Shown here in pieces: positions 9,186 through 16,663 of a stretch of DNA of 19,345 nucleotides; within the stretch, counting starts at the first letter, position 1; every line of letters begins with the position of its first letter. The DNA is from an uncultured Bacteroidales bacterium. Lineage in GTDB: Bacteria; Bacteroidota; Bacteroidia; Bacteroidales; UBA932. The notes beneath the pieces are model-generated. The model was not told the origin of the DNA and searched no databases. It saw only the letters and a list, made by a program, of their open reading frames with translations. The stretch spans positions 1 to 19,345 of the forward strand of contig CAMNQO010000009.1 of the NCBI GenBank assembly GCA_946549475.1, given 5' to 3'. A program made the position numbers and the translations under genes.

Positions 9186-10562
9186 ATGAAAAAAGTCATT
9201 AAAATTTCCTTATGTTTCTGTCTCTTCCCGCTGCTTTGCTCCTGCGGGAAGGTGGGGCCGGACGAATATTTCGACGACGATTCCAACGCGCCCGTCAAGG
9301 CTTATGACATCGGCGGGACCGATGCGGGTAAGTTTGCAATCGTCTATAACGCCTACGAAGACGAGGATGTGGCCCGTACCTATGCGAATACGCTCAAAAG
9401 TTATATGCGGGCTTATTTCAACCAGAAACTCAAGGTCAACAGCACCAACAACAAGGAGACGGCCAACGAGATCGTCATCGGCCAGGCGGAGTCCCGTTCC
9501 GAAGTGAAAGAATTGCTTTCGGCGATGACGGAAGAATTTGACTGGCGGGTCCGCTGCACGGCAGGCAAACTCCTGATTGTCGGCAAGAATACCTGGGGAC
9601 TCAAAAAGGCCGTGGATACCGTGATGGATGAGTACCTGGCGAAAGACCGCCCCATTCCGGCCGGCCTGGACCTCCGAGGCAATGTCCGAGGGCAGTTCAT
9701 CTTTCCCTTCAATTCCCCGGACTGCAATCTTCGGATCCTGGACTGGAATGTCTGGAGTTACGACAAATCGTCCATTCCGGAGGCTTGGGCCGCTCTGGGC
9801 GACGATCCCCGCAATGCCCATCGCAGCAAGGAATATGCGGCGGCCATTCTGGGCTACATGCCCGATGTCTGCGCCTTCCAGGAATATACTTCCGCGATGA
9901 GCGGTCAACTCCTGCCGAAACTCTCATCCGCCGGTTATCGTCTGGCCTGGACCGCGACTTCGCCGTGGAACAATACGCCCTTGATGTATAATGCCAATAC
10001 GGTGGACCTTGTGACCTGCGATTGGCATTCCTATACCCCGGAGACCTATAATAACGGCGGCTCCAAATCCTATACGGCCGCCGTCTTCCGCCACAAGGCA
10101 AGCGGAAAGCATTTTATCGTCATCGGTACGCACTTGTGGTGGCGTTCCGACGCGGAGGTGTATGGCAGTGACAACGCCCGCATTTCTCAGATTACTGAGG
10201 TCCGGGACAAGGCGGAACAGTTGCTGAAGACTTATGATGCCCCCGTTTTCGTGATGGGCGACATGAACTGCGACCTGCGCAGCAACCCGATGAAAGTCCT
10301 GCTGGACGCCGGCTACAAGGCCTGTTCCCAGACGGCAACCTTCTACCGTGACGGTTCCCGGGGCTATCATGCCTGTGACGCGGACAACGGATGGGGACCT
10401 TTGACCGACACCTCAGGCGACGGAGGCCTGACAGCCATCGACCAGATGTTCAGTTATCATCTTCCGGACGACTCTTTTGTGCGTGAGTACCGTATCATCA
10501 AGACCCTCTTTACCCTGAAATTGTCCGACCATTGCGGCCGTTACATCGATGTCGTATTGTAA
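9186..10562 (+). CDS. Endonuclease/exonuclease/phosphatase (EEP) family lipoprotein
   Basis: The ATG at 9186 gives 458 aa with a lipobox (LLCSC, Cys20); a longer reading from 9015 only overlaps the previous gene. Residues ~45-155 form an N-terminal alpha/beta domain with ANEIVIGQ, RVRCTAGKLLIVGK and GLKKAVDTVMDEYL. It resembles the accessory domain at the front of some glycoside hydrolases (GH20b/GH67N type). Residues ~180-458 carry the EEP (DNase I-like) fold with its key residues: Asn188 (LDWNVW), Glu233 (FQEY), His316 (GTHLWW), Asp359 and Asn361 (GDMNCD), and Asp448-His449 (SDHCGRY). These form the metal site and general base/acid of the family, so an active metal-dependent phosphodiesterase, phosphatase or nuclease is likely. 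The substrate is unknown. It lies within the SusC/SusD operon, and a paralogue sits on the opposite strand at 16664-17956. Confidence 0.87.
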   Translation: MKKVIKISLCFCLFPLLCSCGKVGPDEYFDDDSNAPVKAYDIGGTDAGKFAIVYNAYEDEDVARTYANTLKSYMRAYFNQKLKVNSTNNKETANEIVIGQAESRSEVKELLSAMTEEFDWRVRCTAGKLLIVGKNTWGLKKAVDTVMDEYLAKDRPIPAGLDLRGNVRGQFIFPFNSPDCNLRILDWNVWSYDKSSIPEAWAALGDDPRNAHRSKEYAAAILGYMPDVCAFQEYTSAMSGQLLPKLSSAGYRLAWTATSPWNNTPLMYNANTVDLVTCDWHSYTPETYNNGGSKSYTAAVFRHKASGKHFIVIGTHLWWRSDAEVYGSDNARISQITEVRDKAEQLLKTYDAPVFVMGDMNCDLRSNPMKVLLDAGYKACSQTATFYRDGSRGYHACDADNGWGPLTDTSGDGGLTAIDQMFSYHLPDDSFVREYRIIKTLFTLKLSDHCGRYIDVVL

Positions 10563-10572
10563 AAAATAAACC

Positions 10573-12018
10573 ATGAGAACGCGTCTCGTTTTTTTGATTC
10601 TGTCCGTTCTGGCGGGTGCCTGCAACAAAACCGGTACTTCCGCCGCCACTCCGGATGCCTACAGCGTCCGTCTGCAATTTGCCGATGCGCCCGGCTACCG
10701 TTATACGGAACTGACTGATGTAAGTTACAGTGTTGACGGCACGCCTTTCCGCAAAGCGTCCGCCGCAGCCGTTTCCGGCCTGGCTTCCTTTCCGGTCAAT
10801 CTGACTCCTTCCGTCCGGACCGTGGATGTCTGTCTGGGCAGCACCTCCAATGACTTAAGCGTTTCCTCCCGGCAGACACATTATGCGACGGCGGATGAAG
10901 ATCTGGCACTCGGGATGCGGGCTTTCTGCCGCGTCAGCGATTTTTCGGCCAATGAAATCCGGCTCAATCCCACCCCGGTGACGGCCGCATTGCACCTGAT
11001 GCTGTACGACAGCCACAACATGGCCGTCGGAGAAAAGGTCAGGAGCGTGACGCTGACAGCGGAGATCCCGCTTGCGGGAAAGGTGTCCGCAGACTATGCC
11101 GCAGGTTCTTTCTCCACGGCGGCCGGCGCTTCCGAGATTATCGTGGATTGTGAAAGGAGCGATGCGGCCCGGCAACTGGCCATCGGTACGATGATTCAGC
11201 CGGGCGAACTCGGCATCGTCACCCTGCCGGCTCATCCGGCTTCCGTCAAACTGACGGTGGTCACGGATCGTTTTACCTACGGCTTCACTTTGCCGGGCGG
11301 TCTGGACCTGGCGGCCGGAAAGACGGTGGTGACCGGGCTCGATTTCTCCCAACCCGATGTCCTCCCGCAGCGCCGTATCGCCGTTTTCGGAGATTCCATC
11401 TCGACTTTCGACGGCTATTCTCCCTCCAATTACGGCCCTTACTATCCCGCCAATGACCGGAATGGTACCGGCACGGTCCAAAGCGTGGACAAGACTTATT
11501 GGCACCAGGTTATTTACAAGTACAGTCGCAACAGCATCCTGGATTCCAACCGTTCCTGGGGCGGGACGACCGTCGTGACCCGGCCGGACAGGACCAACGG
11601 CTTTCTTCAGCGTGTGACGGAGTTGCAGGACCCGGACCTCATCATCATCCACGGCGGGACCAACGACCACAACTACAAGTCCGAACTCGGGACATACGAC
11701 TGGGACCTGACGATTGACCAGTTGGACGAGACCAAATTCCGCAGTGCCTATATCAAGCTGATCCGCCGCTTCAACCAACTTTACCCCGGTGCCCGGCTCC
11801 TCATCGTCGTAGGAGACTTCCTCTCGGCTCCCTATGCGCTTTCCGTCATCGAAATTGCCACCCATTTCGGAATCCCCTACGCCGATTTTACATCAGGAGG
11901 CACCGTACAGAACGACAAGGTCAACATTCCCAAATCGACCGGAAGCCATCCGGATGCGACCGGACATGCCTATATGGCCCGAGTCATTGCTGAAACTTTA
12001 GCCGATTATCTGCCGTGA
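10573..12018 (+). CDS. SGNH/GDSL-family hydrolase lipoprotein with beta-rich N-terminal module
   Basis: This protein has 481 aa and a lipoprotein signal (MRTRLVFLILSVLAGAC, Cys17). Residues ~28-255 form a beta-rich, fimbrillin-like region (VTAALHLMLYDSH, VRSVTLTAEIPLAGK). Residues ~265-481 are the SGNH hydrolase: block I IAVFGDSIS (nucleophile Ser275), block II SWGGT (oxyanion Gly330), block III GGTND (Asn364) and block V SHPDATGH (His459). The usual Asp three residues before the His is Thr456, with Asp461 two residues after it, so the triad may be altered. The family includes carbohydrate esterases (for example acetyl esterases) and lipases; in a SusC/SusD operon, removal of ester groups from an imported ligand is the natural guess. 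It starts 10 nt after the EEP stop. Its own stop overlaps the next GTG start. Confidence 0.87.
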   Translation: MRTRLVFLILSVLAGACNKTGTSAATPDAYSVRLQFADAPGYRYTELTDVSYSVDGTPFRKASAAAVSGLASFPVNLTPSVRTVDVCLGSTSNDLSVSSRQTHYATADEDLALGMRAFCRVSDFSANEIRLNPTPVTAALHLMLYDSHNMAVGEKVRSVTLTAEIPLAGKVSADYAAGSFSTAAGASEIIVDCERSDAARQLAIGTMIQPGELGIVTLPAHPASVKLTVVTDRFTYGFTLPGGLDLAAGKTVVTGLDFSQPDVLPQRRIAVFGDSISTFDGYSPSNYGPYYPANDRNGTGTVQSVDKTYWHQVIYKYSRNSILDSNRSWGGTTVVTRPDRTNGFLQRVTELQDPDLIIIHGGTNDHNYKSELGTYDWDLTIDQLDETKFRSAYIKLIRRFNQLYPGARLLIVVGDFLSAPYALSVIEIATHFGIPYADFTSGGTVQNDKVNIPKSTGSHPDATGHAYMARVIAETLADYLP

Positions 12019-14297
12019 AAAAAGAAATTGTCTTATCGGTCCTCCTTTTTTCCGTCCTGACGGCCTGCAACCGGAAGGAACAGGAGACCGCCCGTGTCTG
12101 GCTGGAGCCGGACGAACGAACCAGTGTGACCCTCACGCTGCCGGAATCCCTGCCTTTCGCCGAGGTGAAGTCATCCCTGTTGGACGGATATGTTCCCGCA
12201 TTTTACGCCGGAGAGAAACTGACCGTCATCGCAGGCGGCACGACATCCCGTCTGGAGCCATTGTCGGTCGAGGGAAAAACCGCCGTCTTTCGGGGCGTCG
12301 TTCCGGAGTCTTCCCGCTATACGGTCATCTATCCGGCCGGGCGTTTCTCTGACGAAGCGGCCGTAACCGGCCGCTCCTTTTCCGAGCAGCACCAGTCTTC
12401 CAACGGCAGCACCGACCATGTCGCCTCGTATATCTGTCTGAAAGATATCTCGTCCCTTGGCCATCTCAGGGCCGAAAAAATCTGTGCCGACCGCCTGGGT
12501 GGAACGGCCATGGGCACGACCCTGCTGCAAGTGCAGGTGGATGTGCCTTCCGGTGTGGAATGCGTGGATAAAATCGTCCTGACCGGCTCCGATGCCGTTT
12601 TCTATGCGAGCAATTCCGCCACGGACAAGACCCGCCAGTTGTCCCTGACCCTCGGAGACGGGACGGTGGATGCGCAGGGACGCGTCACGGCCTGGTTTGA
12701 AATGGCGTCCCTTCCCGTGAAATTGACCGGTTCCACCCGGATCGAAGTCGCTCTTTATGCCGGAGAAGGCGAGCCCTACAGACATTCCGTCACGCCCGTC
12801 GCGCAGACGCTCGAGCCCATGTGCGTCAACCGTCTGGCCGTCGGTTCCGAAGGCTGGTCCGGCGGCTCTCTCACGCAGGACGGCACGAAAGAGCATCCCT
12901 GGCTGATAGCCCGCCTGTCCGATCTCAAGACGATGGAAAACAAACTCAAGGAGGGAAGTATGACCTGGTTCAAACTGGTGGCCGACCTTGACATGTCTTC
13001 CGAATCATCCTGGGTGGCCATCTGTCACGACGAAAACAACAAAGGCATCGGTTTTGACGGCGGCGGCCACACCATCCGGAATTTCCGTTGCAACAATACC
13101 GGACAGCATTGTGCCCTCTTCGGATATCTGGTCGGCCAGGTCCATGATCTGAAATTTGAAAATCCGGTCGTCAACATCGACAACAAGGGCGGCTATGCCG
13201 CCGTCCTGGCCGCCCGCCTGGAAAATAAGTCCGCCTGTACCTCCACCCTGATTGAAAACATCGAGGTCAGCGGCGCGTCCGTCACCTTTGCCCATCAGGA
13301 TTATCGGGGCTATGCCGGAGGCATAATCGGCGTCGTCAGCGTCGGGGGCAGCATCCGCAACTGCCGTTTTGACGGTATCGTGACCAACAGCAGCCCCTAT
13401 GAAGCGAATATTTCCTATGTGGGCGGTATCGCCGGCTGGGCCTGGTCCGCCAATGTGACATTCAGCGGATGCCGGGTCGGCGGAGCCGTGACCTACAGCG
13501 GTGCCAAGAACGGCTTTGCCGGCGGTATCGTCGGACAACTCTACAAAACCGGCACCGTCGTCGAGAATTGCAGCGTGGAAGCCTCGGTTTCAGGACATGA
13601 CTGTACAGGCGGCATCGCAGGCTCGAGTGCGGCCGTTTCTTCCGCAGGTGGCATCGTCATCCGCAATTGCAGCGCTACCGGAGATGTTTCCACTTCGACC
13701 GGCGGCTGGACGGGCGGTATCATCGGCAGCCTCGGTACGGGCGGTACGGTGGAAAACTGCTACGCGTCCGGCCATGTTTCCGGCAAATATATGGCTTTGG
13801 GCGGCATCGTCGGAGCGGCCAGCAACAAGACCAGTACGGCCGCATCCACTTCCTACAGCAACAGCGTCATCAACTGCATTGCCTGGAACGCTTCCGTGAA
13901 AACATCCTATCCCTACGACTACAAGCCGGACACCAACAATGCCCATCTGAGCAGCGGAGCGGTCGTCGGTTTCGGTGGTGACAAAAACACCTATGCGGAT
14001 TGTCTGCGCCGTCCGGATATGGACTATGCCATTTGCACCCGGCCGGCTTCCTGGCTGGAATCCCTGCCGCTTTTCGACCAGGACAATGCTTCGGCCTCTT
14101 CCGTGTTGTCCCAGTCCGGCAAAACGGCGGATGGCCGGACGGTGGATGGCAGCGCGTTGACCAATACCTTCCATCCCTATCACGGCAAGGCGGCCGGCTC
14201 TTCCCGGACACCCTCCGACCTGGCCCGTACACTTTCCTGGAATACTTCCATCTGGGATTTGAACACCGATATTCCCCAATTGATCACATCGTTCTGA
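12015..14297 (+). CDS. GLUG-repeat beta-helix lipoprotein with fimbrillin-like N-terminus (copy 1)
   Basis: This gene starts at a GTG overlapping the previous stop (GTGA), giving 760 aa with a clear lipoprotein signal (MKKEIVLSVLLFSVLTAC, Cys18). No ATG nearby would keep that signal. Residues ~25-275 are a beta-rich fimbrillin-like module (VPAFYAGEKLTVIAG, YTVIYPAGRF). From Ser278 (SEGW) comes a lead-in with WLIARLSDLKTMEN, FKLVADLDM and FDGGGHTIRNF. Then follow at least six GLUG-type turns of the form GG-I-x-G ... NC ... G-x-V (e.g. GYAGGIIGVVSVGGSIRNC, FAGGIVGQLYKTGTVVENC, LGGIVGAASN), consistent with a right-handed beta-helix. Each turn holds one Cys (450, 486, 519, 552, 582, 621). The tail has FHPYHGKAA and SIWDLNTDIPQL. 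GLUG repeats occur in bacterial surface proteins; no peptidase or lyase site is visible. Binding or adhesion is inferred. Confidence 0.85.
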   Translation: MKKEIVLSVLLFSVLTACNRKEQETARVWLEPDERTSVTLTLPESLPFAEVKSSLLDGYVPAFYAGEKLTVIAGGTTSRLEPLSVEGKTAVFRGVVPESSRYTVIYPAGRFSDEAAVTGRSFSEQHQSSNGSTDHVASYICLKDISSLGHLRAEKICADRLGGTAMGTTLLQVQVDVPSGVECVDKIVLTGSDAVFYASNSATDKTRQLSLTLGDGTVDAQGRVTAWFEMASLPVKLTGSTRIEVALYAGEGEPYRHSVTPVAQTLEPMCVNRLAVGSEGWSGGSLTQDGTKEHPWLIARLSDLKTMENKLKEGSMTWFKLVADLDMSSESSWVAICHDENNKGIGFDGGGHTIRNFRCNNTGQHCALFGYLVGQVHDLKFENPVVNIDNKGGYAAVLAARLENKSACTSTLIENIEVSGASVTFAHQDYRGYAGGIIGVVSVGGSIRNCRFDGIVTNSSPYEANISYVGGIAGWAWSANVTFSGCRVGGAVTYSGAKNGFAGGIVGQLYKTGTVVENCSVEASVSGHDCTGGIAGSSAAVSSAGGIVIRNCSATGDVSTSTGGWTGGIIGSLGTGGTVENCYASGHVSGKYMALGGIVGAASNKTSTAASTSYSNSVINCIAWNASVKTSYPYDYKPDTNNAHLSSGAVVGFGGDKNTYADCLRRPDMDYAICTRPASWLESLPLFDQDNASASSVLSQSGKTADGRTVDGSALTNTFHPYHGKAAGSSRTPSDLARTLSWNTSIWDLNTDIPQLITSF

Positions 14298-14301
14298 CAA
14301 T

Positions 14302-14427
14302 ATGAAGAAAACCAACTACCAGCCGCCCCGCATCCAAACCCGGATTCTGTCGTACGGGCAGATGCTCTGTGCTTCGCCTGTAAGCAACCAGGACCTCAGT
14401 GATGTCGTATTTTATGAGGAGGAATAA
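14302..14427 (+). CDS. 41-residue mini-protein before the second GLUG gene
   Basis: A short ORF starts 4 nt after the copy-1 GLUG stop and ends 3 nt before the copy-2 start. It encodes 41 aa beginning MKKTNYQPPRIQTRIL, then GQMLCASPVSNQDL, ending in VVFYEEE. It has no signal peptide or hydrophobic segment. Relative to the mini-ORF at 6474-6596 it aligns without gaps: Asn5-Tyr6, Pro9, Leu22, Ala24 and Ser25 match Asn3-Tyr4, Pro7, Leu20, Ala22 and Ser23. The final GAG GAG GAA codons contain a perfect Shine-Dalgarno sequence for the next gene, so the ORF may also act as a coupled leader. Function unknown. Fit to the gap, recurrence of the pattern and position before a fimbrillin-like gene make a real gene likely. 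Confidence 0.66.
   Translation: MKKTNYQPPRIQTRILSYGQMLCASPVSNQDLSDVVFYEEE
14417..14422 (+). promoter_or_regulatory. Strong Shine-Dalgarno (AGGAGG) embedded in the mini-ORF end
   Basis: AGGAGG lies 8 nt before the ATG at 14431 and overlaps the last sense codons (GAG GAG GAA) of the 41-residue ORF. It is the only perfect ribosome-binding site I see at a start in this window; Bacteroidota genes usually rely on A-rich leaders. It fixes the start of the second GLUG gene and suggests that ribosomes finishing the mini-ORF affect its translation. Confidence 0.7.
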
Positions 14428-14430
14428 AAG

Positions 14431-16656
14431 ATGAAAAGAACATTGTTGTTTATCGTTTCCGTCCTCTGCCTGTTTCCCGGATGTACCCGGATGCAGGAGA
14501 GCGCTTCCGGTCTGCGTACCATCGGTGCGACGATGCCGGAGATGAAAGGGACCAAAGTAGCCGTCGCGCAGGAAGAACAGGCCTTGGGCCTGTATTGGGA
14601 GCAAGGCGACCAGTTGCGCGTCTGCGGGAGTTCTTCGCAACTCTACACCCTTGTCAGCGGGGCCGGAGAAAAGTCCGCGCTGTTCTCGGGCCCGTCCGTG
14701 TCAGGAAACAGTTTTGCGGTTTTCTATCCCGGAAAATATGCCGACCGCGAGGCCTTGATGGCGCGTTCCTACGAAGGACAGTCTCAGACCGGCAACGCCA
14801 GTCTTTCCCATCTGGAATACAATGTCCTCCGGGATGATGTCACCGACCTGGACCACATCGACTTTTCAGGAGCGCAGCGGAGCAACGCTTTCCGCTTCCT
14901 TCTGGAACTTCCCTCCGACGTGACGACCGTCACCCGGGTCTGCCTCAGTTGCACCTCTCCGGTTTTCAGCCGCACCAATCAGGCAGGCTCCCGGCAGAAC
15001 ACCTTGTCGCTGGCGTTGTCCGGCGTGGATGTATCCGCATCTTCCCAGCGTCTGACCGCTTATATGATGACCTCCATGCAGGATATTTGCTGCTCGGCGG
15101 ACGATGTGTTTACCGTGGATGTCTATCTTTCCGATGGCGGGTACTATGAAAAGACCTTTGTCCCCGGTCCGGTCACGCTCGGCGGCGGACATTGCTATAC
15201 CATTTCCCTCAAGTCCGAAGGCTGGACGAAATGCCTGGAAGACGGTTCTCCCGACCATCCTTATGTCATCCGAAACCTTGCGGACTTGCTGGCAATGGAG
15301 TCCAGACTCGTCGATGGGGCCCTGACCTGTTTCCGTCTGGCCGCCGACCTGGATCTGTCTTCCGTCGAAAACTGGACGCCCATCTGTGCACAATCCAATA
15401 ATTACGGGATCGACTTTGACGGCGGCGGACATACCCTCCGCCATCTGCATTGCTCCAATGCCGGTCAGTACACCGGCCTGTTTGGTTTCCTGGTCGGAAA
15501 TGTCCGTCATCTTCGTTTTGATGCCCCGGTCCTTACGGTTGACAATTCCGGCAGCAATATCGGCGTCGTTGCCGGTTCCCTGGAAAAGAAGAGCGCCTGT
15601 CAAAGTGCAGAGATCAAAGATATCCGGGTCACTTCCGGTGATATCCGCCATACCTATGACGGCTATCGTGCGTATGCCGGCGGCATCCTCGGGACGGTCA
15701 GCGTCCCGGCCACGATATCCGGATGTCGTTTCGAGGGGAGTATCGTCTCCACTTCGACCTATGACAACGCTTCCTATCCCGCATACCTGGGCGGCATTGC
15801 CGGCTGGGCCTGGTCCGACCATGTCTCCATCATGGATTGTCAGGTTGCCGGCACGATAAGCGGTCCTGCGGGCGGTCCTTGCGGCGGTATTGTCGCTTAT
15901 CTCAACAAGACCGCTTCTTCGGTCGAACGATGCGCCGTGACGGCCTCTGTTACGGGAAGAAAAGATCATTGCGGCGGTATCGTCGGCAAGACCAATACCT
16001 TGACCGCGGATGCCATCGTCATCCGCAACTGTTTCACGACGGGCGATGTTACGACGGCGACTTCCGGCTTTATCGGCGGCATCGCCGGCAGTATCGGGAC
16101 GGGCACCGGCGTCGAGTGCTGTTATGCCTCGGGGGCCGTTTCCGGAAAATACCAGGCCATCGGCGGTATCGTCGGCGCGGCCAGCAACCATGCCAAAAGT
16201 GCCTCTGCGGCTTCCTTCTCCAATACGGTTTCGTCCTGTATCGCGTGGAATCCTTCTGTCCTTTCGCTGTATCCTTATGAGTACAAACCCTCGACCAACA
16301 GTCAGCACATCAGTTCGGGAGCGGTGGTCGGATATGGCGGCGACAAGAATGTCTATGCCGGATGCTACCGCAGAAGTGATATGACCTATCAGATCTGTAC
16401 CACGCCGGCTTCATGGAAAGACAGTCTGCTGCTCTTCGACCAGGAAGACGCTTCTTCCGCTTCTCCCCTGTCGCAGTCCGGAACTGCTTCGGACGGTACG
16501 GTCGTGGACGGAAACACTTTGGGAACGACATTCCACCCCTATCACGGCAAGGCGGCTGCCGCTGCCGCAATCACCGTGAGTGCACTTGCCCGGCAGTTGG
16601 GGTGGGATGCGTCTGTCTGGGATTTGTCGGGGGACTTCCCCGTGCTGCGTCCGTAG
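14431..16656 (+). CDS. GLUG-repeat beta-helix lipoprotein with fimbrillin-like N-terminus (copy 2)
   Basis: This protein has 741 aa, with a lipoprotein signal (MKRTLLFIVSVLCLFPGC, Cys18) and a perfect Shine-Dalgarno 8 nt upstream. Residues ~28-260 are a fimbrillin-like module with the typical LYWEQGDQLRV and FAVFYPGKYAD strands. From Ser262 (SEGW) it follows copy 1 almost position by position: PYVIRNLADLLAMES, FRLAADLDLSS, FDGGGHTLRHL, then GLUG turns (YAGGILGTVSVPATISGC, LGGIAGWAWSDH, CGGIVGK, IGGIVGAASN) and the shared FHPYHGKAA and SVWDLSGDFPVLRP end. One Cys per turn is kept (432, 470, 501, 534, 563/564, 603). The N-terminal module is far more diverged than the helix, so the two tandem copies may differ in partner or ligand. 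It is the last plus-strand gene; the convergent EEP gene ends 7 nt away. Adhesion or ligand binding is inferred. Confidence 0.85.
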   Translation: MKRTLLFIVSVLCLFPGCTRMQESASGLRTIGATMPEMKGTKVAVAQEEQALGLYWEQGDQLRVCGSSSQLYTLVSGAGEKSALFSGPSVSGNSFAVFYPGKYADREALMARSYEGQSQTGNASLSHLEYNVLRDDVTDLDHIDFSGAQRSNAFRFLLELPSDVTTVTRVCLSCTSPVFSRTNQAGSRQNTLSLALSGVDVSASSQRLTAYMMTSMQDICCSADDVFTVDVYLSDGGYYEKTFVPGPVTLGGGHCYTISLKSEGWTKCLEDGSPDHPYVIRNLADLLAMESRLVDGALTCFRLAADLDLSSVENWTPICAQSNNYGIDFDGGGHTLRHLHCSNAGQYTGLFGFLVGNVRHLRFDAPVLTVDNSGSNIGVVAGSLEKKSACQSAEIKDIRVTSGDIRHTYDGYRAYAGGILGTVSVPATISGCRFEGSIVSTSTYDNASYPAYLGGIAGWAWSDHVSIMDCQVAGTISGPAGGPCGGIVAYLNKTASSVERCAVTASVTGRKDHCGGIVGKTNTLTADAIVIRNCFTTGDVTTATSGFIGGIAGSIGTGTGVECCYASGAVSGKYQAIGGIVGAASNHAKSASAASFSNTVSSCIAWNPSVLSLYPYEYKPSTNSQHISSGAVVGYGGDKNVYAGCYRRSDMTYQICTTPASWKDSLLLFDQEDASSASPLSQSGTASDGTVVDGNTLGTTFHPYHGKAAAAAAITVSALARQLGWDASVWDLSGDFPVLRP

Positions 16657-16663
16657 TCCCTTA

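Larger units (their letters stand above)
12846..16653 (+). repeat. Tandem paralogous GLUG-coding segments (12846-14294 and 15214-16653)
   Basis: The C-terminal ~480 codons of the two GLUG genes are diverged direct repeats about 2.37 kb apart. Short exact DNA identities remain, for example CCCTATCACGGCAAGGCGGC at 14175-14194 and 16537-16556, and GCCGGCTGGGCCTGGTCCG near 13430 and 15799. The protein match begins at SEGW in both. The sequence between the segments (end of copy 1, mini-ORF, copy-2 N-terminus) is not part of the repeat. This points to an old gene duplication. Confidence 0.8.

Noticed and set aside
14866..16308. Antisense 480-codon open frame opposite GLUG copy 2
   Set aside because: Its repetitive, low-complexity translation is simply the complement of the GLUG repeats.
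16628..16642. CGGGG-GACTT-CCCCG hairpin as a terminator for the plus-strand operon
   Set aside because: It is only 5 bp, lies inside the GLUG copy-2 coding end, and has no T-tract after it.
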